Source: JBBECF01 sp040881945 (GTDB lineage: Bacteria; Pseudomonadota; Alphaproteobacteria; Dongiales; Dongiaceae). Taken from it: 13,060 nucleotides of DNA. The notes under the pieces were generated by a model. The model was not told the DNA's origin, made no database searches, and saw nothing but the letters and a program-made list of their open reading frames with translations. Below are positions 8,968 through 13,060 of the stretch, one piece after another (position 1 is the first letter of the stretch; each line of letters starts with the position of its first letter). The translations under genes and the position numbers were made by a program. The stretch is taken from NCBI GenBank assembly GCA_040881945.1, contig JBBECF010000189.1, forward strand, positions 1-13,060, written 5' to 3'.

Positions 8968-9953
8968 CAGGCGGCCTCGCGCTCGAGCATCGGCAGGTAG
9001 AAGGCGCGGATCAGCTCCTCCGCCCGCGCCGGATCGGCGCAGCGATTGAGCGCGGCGCGGAACTCCGCGGAACCGGGCAGCCCCTTGCTGTACCAGGCGA
9101 CGTGCTTGCGCACGATCCGCCCGCCGCTCTCGCGGCCGTAATGGGCGAGCGTGTCGCGGTAGTGCTCGAGCACGATCGCGAGCTGCTCGGCCAGCGGCGG
9201 GTCCGGCGGCGCCTCGCCGCCGCGCAGGACGTGCATGACCTGGCGCAGGAACCAGGGTCGGCCGTAGCAGCCGCGCCCGATCATCACCCCGTCGGCGCCC
9301 GACTCCGCGAGCGCGCGCCGCACGTCGGCGAGGCTCGTGATGTCGCCGTTGACGAGCACGGGGATGCGCACCGCCTCCTTGACCCGGCGCACGAAGGCCC
9401 AGTCCGAACGTCCGTCGTAGAACTGGCAGCGCGTGCGGCCGTGCACCGTCACCATGCGGATGCCGCAGTCCTCGGCGATCCGCGCGAGCCGCGGGGCGTT
9501 GCGGTTGGCGTCGTCCCAGCCGGTGCGCATCTTCAGGGTCACCGGCAGATCGACCGCCTTGACCGTCGCCTCGAGGATGCGGGCGGCATGGGTCTCATCG
9601 CGCATCAGCGACGAGCCGGCATGGCCGTTGACCACCTTCTTCACCGGGCAGCCGAAATTGATGTCGATCAGGGCGGCGCCGCGGTCCTGGTTCAGCTTCG
9701 CCGCCTCGGCCATGACCGCGGGCTCGCAGCCGGCGAGCTGCACCGCCATCGGCTGCTCCTCGGCGCAGTGGCTGGCCATCGTCAGCGTGCGCCGCGATTC
9801 GCGGACCATCGCCTGGCTGGCGATCATCTCCGAGACAACCAAGCCGGCGCCGTGGCGCTTCACCAGGCGGCGAAACGGCAGGTCGGTGACACCCGACATC
9901 GGCGCCAGGACGACCGGGTCGGTAACATGCAAGGAACCGATGTTTATGCCCAT
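8967..9953 (-). CDS. dusB: tRNA-dihydrouridine synthase DusB (NifR3 family)
   Basis: This 328-residue FMN- and NADPH-dependent enzyme reduces specific uridines in the tRNA D-loop to dihydrouridine. The TIM-barrel domain starts at VVLAPMSGVTDLPFRRL (14-30). Visible catalytic features are INFGCPVKKV (98-107) with active-site Cys102, LKMRTGW (140-146) with Lys141, VHGRTR (170-175) with His171, and the phosphate-binding segments VLVNGDI and VMIGRG. A helical C-terminal domain follows. Length matches E. coli DusB. The ATG at 9953 is preceded by GGAAAG 10 nt upstream. In Alphaproteobacteria this gene was first named nifR3 because it leads the ntrBC operon, and it does so here, with a TGATG overlap into ntrB. 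Its product is a housekeeping tRNA enzyme; the link to nitrogen control is operon membership rather than shown function. Confidence 0.96.
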   Translation of the reverse strand: MGINIGSLHVTDPVVLAPMSGVTDLPFRRLVKRHGAGLVVSEMIASQAMVRESRRTLTMASHCAEEQPMAVQLAGCEPAVMAEAAKLNQDRGAALIDINFGCPVKKVVNGHAGSSLMRDETHAARILEATVKAVDLPVTLKMRTGWDDANRNAPRLARIAEDCGIRMVTVHGRTRCQFYDGRSDWAFVRRVKEAVRIPVLVNGDITSLADVRRALAESGADGVMIGRGCYGRPWFLRQVMHVLRGGEAPPDPPLAEQLAIVLEHYRDTLAHYGRESGGRIVRKHVAWYSKGLPGSAEFRAALNRCADPARAEELIRAFYLPMLEREAA

Positions 9954-9963
9954 CTATTAGGCA

Positions 9964-9969
9964 CTTTCC
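9964..9969 (-). promoter_or_regulatory. Ribosome-binding site of dusB
   Basis: Reading the minus strand, GGAAAG lies 10 nt before the dusB ATG at 9953. This is a moderate Shine-Dalgarno match at slightly long spacing, and it supports this start codon. Confidence 0.5.
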
Positions 9970-9975
9970 GCAACT

Positions 9976-9990
9976 GCCCATATTTTGGGC
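9976..9990. promoter_or_regulatory. Inverted repeat upstream of dusB-ntrBC, possible operator
   Basis: The sequence GCCCATATTTTGGGC is a perfect 5-bp inverted repeat (GCCCA/TGGGC) around a 5-nt AT-rich centre, 23 nt upstream of the dusB ATG. With the flanking bases it forms a 17-bp dyad, the same length as the classical NtrC site (TGCACC-N5-GGTGCA), matching 7 of its 12 specified bases. It would sit just downstream of the predicted start of transcription, which suits autorepression by NtrC, as reported for rhizobial dusB-ntrBC operons. The match is imperfect and this is an inference. A weak hairpin without regulatory meaning is the alternative. Confidence 0.35.
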
Positions 9991-9999
9991 GAAGGCGCC

Positions 10000-10027
10000 A
10001 TATTACCGGGCGCGCGCCGCCATGCAA
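10000..10027 (-). promoter_or_regulatory. Candidate sigma-70 promoter for the dusB-ntrBC operon
   Basis: On the minus strand, TTGCAT (plus-strand 10022-10027) and TAATAT (10000-10005) are separated by 16 nt. Both are partial matches to the -35 and -10 consensus. The AT-rich -10 stands out in a very GC-rich background, in the 98-nt gap between the CcsA-like gene and dusB. It predicts transcription starting near 9993, about 40 nt before the dusB ATG. This is the only gap of any size ahead of the operon. Confidence 0.35.
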
Positions 10028-10051
10028 CGGGAATCCGCCTACGGCAAGGCC

Positions 10052-10852
10052 TTAAGCCAGCAGCACCTCGGCGACGAACTTCACGCCGGGATAGGCAAGC
10101 GTCACCAGCAGGTAGGCGAGCAGCACGAGGCGCGCCGCCCGGCGGCCGCCCAGGCCGCTGCGGCGGTGGACCGCCAGCAACCCGAGGATCGTCGCGAAGG
10201 CGAGAAACGAGAGCAGCGTCTTGTGGTCGAACTGGAGGAGCCGGCCGCTGACGAGGTACTGGATCGCCACGCCGGTGATCAGGCCGAGGCCGAGCACCAG
10301 CCCGGACGCCGCCAGCAACTTGACCTGCAGCGCCTCGGCGTCGTGCATCGAAGGCAGCGCCCGCGATAGCGCCGTCGGGCGTTTGCGCTTGAGCGCCCGC
10401 TCCTGCAACAAGACGGCGCCGCCGGCGACGGCGGCGACCGTGAGCAGGCCGTAGGTGGCCAAGGCGACCAGAATGTGCAGGTCGATCCAGGCGACCGGCG
10501 CCGTGCTGCGCAGCGGTTCGTCCGGGACCAGGCCGGCGGCCGTCGCGCCGAGACCGAGCAACAGTAAATAGGGCATGAGCAGCGCGGTCAGACGCCATGC
10601 CTCGCGCGTCAACGCCGCCAGGGCCGCGAACACGATCAGGCTGGCCGCGATACTCGCCCACAACGCCGTGGCGAGGCCGGTCAGCCAGCCCTGCGCGATC
10701 TGCGCGGCGGTGAAGGACAACGTGCCGGCCAGGGCGACGGCGAGCGCCGCCCAATAGACCGAATCGCGCCCGGCCGACCGGCGCCAGGCGACGAGCGCCG
10801 CCGGCAGCAGCGCCGCCAGGGCCGACAGGTTGAAGAGAATGCTGCCGCTCAC
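10052..10852 (-). CDS. CcsA/YpjD-like integral membrane protein (cytochrome c assembly family)
   Basis: This 266-residue inner-membrane protein has about eight predicted membrane segments (near 4-22, 33-50, 63-80, 88-108, 122-150, 178-201, 212-228 and 240-262). Two histidines sit in positions typical of the CcsA/CcmC superfamily: His126 in WIDLHILVALATYGLLTVAA and His210 in FDHKTLLSFLAF. The tryptophan-rich WWD haem-handling loop of true CcsA and CcmC is missing, and the protein has the short length of the YpjD branch, so a role in cytochrome c haem delivery is uncertain. The start is a GTG that forms GTGA with the stop of the CBS gene (4-nt overlap). The frame remains open far upstream, but those extra residues are antiparallel-frame readthrough of the CBS gene. 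It ends 98 nt before dusB. Confidence 0.8.
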   Translation of the reverse strand: MSGSILFNLSALAALLPAALVAWRRSAGRDSVYWAALAVALAGTLSFTAAQIAQGWLTGLATALWASIAASLIVFAALAALTREAWRLTALLMPYLLLLGLGATAAGLVPDEPLRSTAPVAWIDLHILVALATYGLLTVAAVAGGAVLLQERALKRKRPTALSRALPSMHDAEALQVKLLAASGLVLGLGLITGVAIQYLVSGRLLQFDHKTLLSFLAFATILGLLAVHRRSGLGGRRAARLVLLAYLLVTLAYPGVKFVAEVLLA

Positions 10853-11283
10853 CGGGCGGCGATGTAGGCGTCGCGCAGAACGCTCGCCTCGAGCTCGACC
10901 TCCTCGAGGCGGTTCTTCACGACGTCGCCGATGCTGACAATGCCGACCAGCTTGCCGTGCTCGATGACCGGCAGGTGGCGCACGCGGCTGCGGGTCATCT
11001 TGCCCATCACATGTTTGATGCTGTCCTGCGGCGTGCAGGTCTGCACCTCGCGGGTCATCAGGTCGGCAACCTGGAGGTCGAGCAGCCCGCCGCCGTGCTC
11101 GGCGAGCCCCAGGACGACGTCCCGCTCCGAGATCATGCCCTGGAGCTCGACGCCGTTTTGGCTGACCACGAGCGCCCCGATCCGCTCCAGCTTCAGGCGG
11201 TGGATCGCCGCGCCGACCGTCGCGTTGGGCTGAACCGTGACGACGTTGCCGCCCTTGGTCTTGAGGATGGTTTCGACTTTCAT
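10849..11283 (-). CDS. CBS-domain-pair protein
   Basis: This is a 144-residue soluble protein made of two CBS domains (about 8-58 and 77-128) with the usual endings, ISERDVV (51-57) and GIVSIGDVVKNRLEEVE (114-130). Stand-alone CBS pairs of this size form a Bateman module and commonly sense adenine nucleotides or NAD(H); the partner is unknown. The ATG at 11283 gives the normal family N-terminus (MKVETILKTKG) and is preceded by GGAG at 9 nt (plus-strand 11293-11296). The open frame continues to 11673, but that extension runs antisense through ispDF and does not look like protein. The stop overlaps the GTG start of the membrane-protein gene by 4 nt, suggesting the two are made together. The gene is divergent from ispDF. 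Confidence 0.9.
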   Translation of the reverse strand: MKVETILKTKGGNVVTVQPNATVGAAIHRLKLERIGALVVSQNGVELQGMISERDVVLGLAEHGGGLLDLQVADLMTREVQTCTPQDSIKHVMGKMTRSRVRHLPVIEHGKLVGIVSIGDVVKNRLEEVELEASVLRDAYIAAR

Positions 11284-11330
11284 GGCCGGTTGCTCCGCGG
11301 TCCCGTAGAGATGACCGGTGCCGTCGACGC

Positions 11331-11339
11331 AGGATAGCA
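11331..11339 (-). promoter_or_regulatory. Candidate extended -10 promoter for the CBS/CcsA-like pair
   Basis: On the minus strand, TGCTATCCT gives an extended -10 element (TG-N-TATCCT) about 48 nt before the CBS gene ATG. No well-spaced -35 is visible (a TTGACC lies only 12 nt upstream), which is tolerable for extended -10 promoters. It lies in the 152-nt divergent gap with ispDF. Confidence 0.25.
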
Positions 11340-11374
11340 TGCAATGGCGGTCAAGGCCACGCGACCGCGCGCCC

Positions 11375-11403
11375 TTGGCAAGGCGGCGGCCGCCGACTAG
11401 CTT
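11375..11403 (+). promoter_or_regulatory. Candidate sigma-70 promoter for ispDF-pncC
   Basis: TTGGCA (11375-11380; 5 of 6 against the -35 consensus) and TAGCTT (11398-11403; the T-A and final T conserved) are separated by the ideal 17 nt. Transcription would start near 11410, about 26 nt ahead of the ispDF ATG. The spacer contains a 12-bp GC palindrome (11384-11395). Confidence 0.35.
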
Positions 11404-11435
11404 GGCCGGCAGGGGCGCGATTGCCGGGTGTTCCC

Positions 11436-12605
11436 ATGACTTCGACCGTGGCCTTGATCGTCGCCGCCGGGCGGGCCGAGCGTTTCGGCGGCGGCGTCCC
11501 GAAGCAGTACCTGCCGCTCGCCGGCCGGCCGGTGCTGCGCCATTCCATAGAAACCTTCCTGGCCCACCCGGCGGTCGATGCCGTGCGGGCGGTGATCCAG
11601 CCCGAGCACCGCGCGCTCTACGACTCGGCCACGGCCGGCCTCGCCTTGTTGCCGCCGGTCGATGGCGGCGCAACCCGGCAACGATCCGTGCTCAACGGCC
11701 TGGAGAGCCTGCGCGAGCTGGCGCCGGCGCGGATCCTGATCCACGACGCCGCGCGGCCCCTGGTCGACGCGAAGCTGATCGGCCGCACGCTCGCCGCCCT
11801 CGACCGCGCCGCCGGCGCGGTGGCGGCGGTCCCCGTCACCGACACCTTGAAGCGCACCGACGATGGCCGCAGCGTGGCCGGCACGGTCGAACGCGCCGGG
11901 CTGTGGCGGGCGCAGACGCCGCAGGGCTTCCGCTACGCCGAGATCCTCGCCGCCCACCGCGCCGCCCGCGACGGCGCCTTCACCGACGACGCCGCGGTGG
12001 CCGAAGCGGCCGGAATCGCGGTGGCGCTGGTGGCGGGGAGCGACGACAATCTCAAGGTGACGACCGCCGCCGACCTCGAACGCGCGCGCCGGCTGCTGCA
12101 GGGTGCGGCCGTCGAGTGGCGCACCGGCAGCGGCTTCGACGTTCACGGCTTCGGGTCGGGCGCGGCGGTCATGCTGTGCGGCGTGCCGGTGCCGCACGAC
12201 CGCGGCCTGGTCGGACATTCGGACGCCGATGTCGGCCTGCACGCGCTCACCGACGCGATCCTGGGGGCGATCGGCGCCGGCGACATCGGCAGCCACTTTC
12301 CGCCGGGCGAGCCCGAATGGCGCGGCGCGGAATCGGCGCGCTTCCTCGCCCACGCCGCCGGGCTGGTGGCGGCGCGCGGCGGCCGGATCATCCATGTCGA
12401 CGTCACGCTGATCTGCGAGCGGCCGAAGATCGGCCCGCACCGCGCGGCGATGGTGGCGCGCGTCGCCGGCATCCTCGGCCTCGCGCCCGACCGGGTCAGC
12501 GTCAAGGCGACGACCACCGACGGCCTCGGCTTCACCGGCCGCGGCGAAGGCATCGCGGCGCAGGCCGTGGCCACGGTGGCGCTGCCGGGCGGCGCGTGCC
12601 TCTAG
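11436..12605 (+). CDS. ispDF: Bifunctional IspD/IspF enzyme of the MEP isoprenoid pathway
   Basis: This 389-residue fusion carries two non-consecutive steps of the non-mevalonate pathway. The N-terminal IspD (about 1-225; 2-C-methyl-D-erythritol 4-phosphate cytidylyltransferase) starts ALIVAAGRAERFGGGVPKQYL (Arg16 and Lys23 in the CTP-binding loop), followed by IHDAARP (102-108) and DNLKVTTAADL (204-214). The C-terminal IspF (about 228-385; 2-C-methyl-D-erythritol 2,4-cyclodiphosphate synthase) has metal ligands Asp235 and His237 (GFDVHGF) and His269 (VGLHALTD), spaced as in stand-alone IspF, then GDIGSHFPP and KATTTDGLGFTGRGEG. The ATG at 11436 is chosen; a TTG at 11421 would add 5 residues with no family match. 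Fusion of ispD and ispF is normal in Alphaproteobacteria and also in epsilonproteobacteria. pncC begins at the next base after the stop. Confidence 0.97.
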   Translation: MTSTVALIVAAGRAERFGGGVPKQYLPLAGRPVLRHSIETFLAHPAVDAVRAVIQPEHRALYDSATAGLALLPPVDGGATRQRSVLNGLESLRELAPARILIHDAARPLVDAKLIGRTLAALDRAAGAVAAVPVTDTLKRTDDGRSVAGTVERAGLWRAQTPQGFRYAEILAAHRAARDGAFTDDAAVAEAAGIAVALVAGSDDNLKVTTAADLERARRLLQGAAVEWRTGSGFDVHGFGSGAAVMLCGVPVPHDRGLVGHSDADVGLHALTDAILGAIGAGDIGSHFPPGEPEWRGAESARFLAHAAGLVAARGGRIIHVDVTLICERPKIGPHRAAMVARVAGILGLAPDRVSVKATTTDGLGFTGRGEGIAAQAVATVALPGGACL

Positions 12606-13060
12606 ATGGACCGCGTCGCCGAGCGGCTGCTCGACGATTACCGCCGCGCCGGCCTGCGCCTGGCCACCGCCGAATCCTGCACCGGTGGGCTGGTCGCCGC
12701 CTGCCTGACCGAGATCGCCGGCGCCTCGCGCGTCGTCGAGCGCGGCTTCGTCACCTATTCGAACGAATCCAAGACCGAGCTGCTGGGGGTGCCGGCGGAC
12801 CTGCTGCGCCGGCACGGCGCGGTCAGCCCCGAGACCGCCGGCGCCATGGCCGAAGGCGCGCTCGCCCGGTCGCGCGCCGACGTCGCCGTCGCCGTCACCG
12901 GCATCGCCGGGCCCGGCGGCGCGACGCCGAGCAAGCCGGTCGGGCTGGTCTTCCTCGCCGCCGCCCGCAAGGACGCCGCCACGACGGTCGAGCGCCACGT
13001 CTTCGCCGGCGACCGCCGCGCGGTGCGGCTGGCGGCGGTGGCGGCGGCCCTGGCGCTGCT
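12606..13060 (+). CDS. pncC: CinA C-terminal-domain amidohydrolase (nicotinamide-nucleotide amidase PncC-like), 3' end outside window
   Basis: The first 151 residues of a CinA-C/PncC protein are present; stand-alone members are about 160-170 residues, so only the last few are missing. In this family the enzyme deamidates nicotinamide mononucleotide, recycling pyridine nucleotides in the cytoplasm. Motifs are ATAESCTGGLVA (20-31, with the Ser24/Thr26 active-site region), GFVTYSNESKTELLGV (47-62), GAVSPETA (71-78) and AVTGIAGPGG (96-105). No N-terminal MoeA/MPT-binding (competence-damage) domain is attached, so this is the short PncC form rather than full CinA. The ATG follows the ispDF TAG directly (TAGATG), with only a weak GGGCGG-type ribosome-binding site further upstream, implying coupled translation. 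It is often found next to ispDF in Alphaproteobacteria (family knowledge). Confidence 0.93.
   Translation, partial: MDRVAERLLDDYRRAGLRLATAESCTGGLVAACLTEIAGASRVVERGFVTYSNESKTELLGVPADLLRRHGAVSPETAGAMAEGALARSRADVAVAVTGIAGPGGATPSKPVGLVFLAAARKDAATTVERHVFAGDRRAVRLAAVAAALAL

Noticed and set aside
10005..10051. Possible terminator after the CcsA-like gene (GGCGCGCGCC palindrome near 10010-10019)
   Set aside because: There is no following T-tract on the minus strand, and short GC palindromes are frequent in this sequence.
11284..11673. N-terminal extension of the CBS protein by about 130 residues
   Set aside because: The extension is antisense to ispD, Arg/Pro/Gly-rich, and lies upstream of a good ribosome-binding site and family-typical ATG at 11283.
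11397..12998. 533-codon open frame on the minus strand antisense to ispDF and pncC
   Set aside because: It covers two strongly recognised enzymes on the plus strand, and its translation is Gly/Arg/Ala-rich with no family motifs.

Overview
The window is a piece of a very GC-rich (roughly 70% by eye) proteobacterial chromosome. Gene content and order point to an Alphaproteobacterium, most likely a Rhodospirillales-like lineage. The block dusB(nifR3)-ntrB-ntrC-ntrY-ntrX-trkA is the classic alphaproteobacterial nitrogen-regulation locus, and the fused ispDF gene is also typical of that class. Twelve genes fill almost the whole window. All the internal ones look intact. I see no mobile elements, CRISPR arrays, tRNA or rRNA genes, and no intrinsic terminators. 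No gap without a gene exceeds about 155 bases.

Left part (1-9953, minus strand, read right to left): dusB, ntrB, ntrC, ntrY, ntrX, trkA, a D-amino-acid aminotransferase (dat) and a HAD phosphatase cut by the window edge. Gaps are between -11 and +68 nt, so this looks like one long transcription unit. A candidate promoter with an inverted repeat lies upstream of dusB. A second candidate promoter, overlapping the end of ntrC, could drive ntrYX. NtrB/NtrC form the cytoplasmic nitrogen-sensing pair, and NtrC keeps everything needed to activate sigma-54. NtrY/NtrX form the membrane-bound second pair; NtrX lacks the GAFTGA loop. TrkA is the NAD-binding regulator of a Trk potassium transporter.

Middle part (10052-11283, minus strand): a CBS-pair protein gene overlaps by 4 nt (GTGA) with an 8-TM CcsA/YpjD-like membrane protein gene. 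The two appear to be a translationally coupled pair of unknown joint function.

Right part (11436-13060, plus strand): ispDF (MEP isoprenoid pathway), transcribed divergently from the CBS gene, is followed with no spacer by a pncC/cinA-type amidohydrolase gene that runs off the window.

I searched for a new system and did not find one. This is conserved core-genome territory. The points worth a second look are regulatory (the dusB upstream dyad, the possible internal ntrYX promoter) or concern gene partnerships (CBS with the CcsA-like protein; dat and the HAD gene at the tail of an Ntr operon). Long open frames antisense to most genes are a by-product of high GC codon usage.
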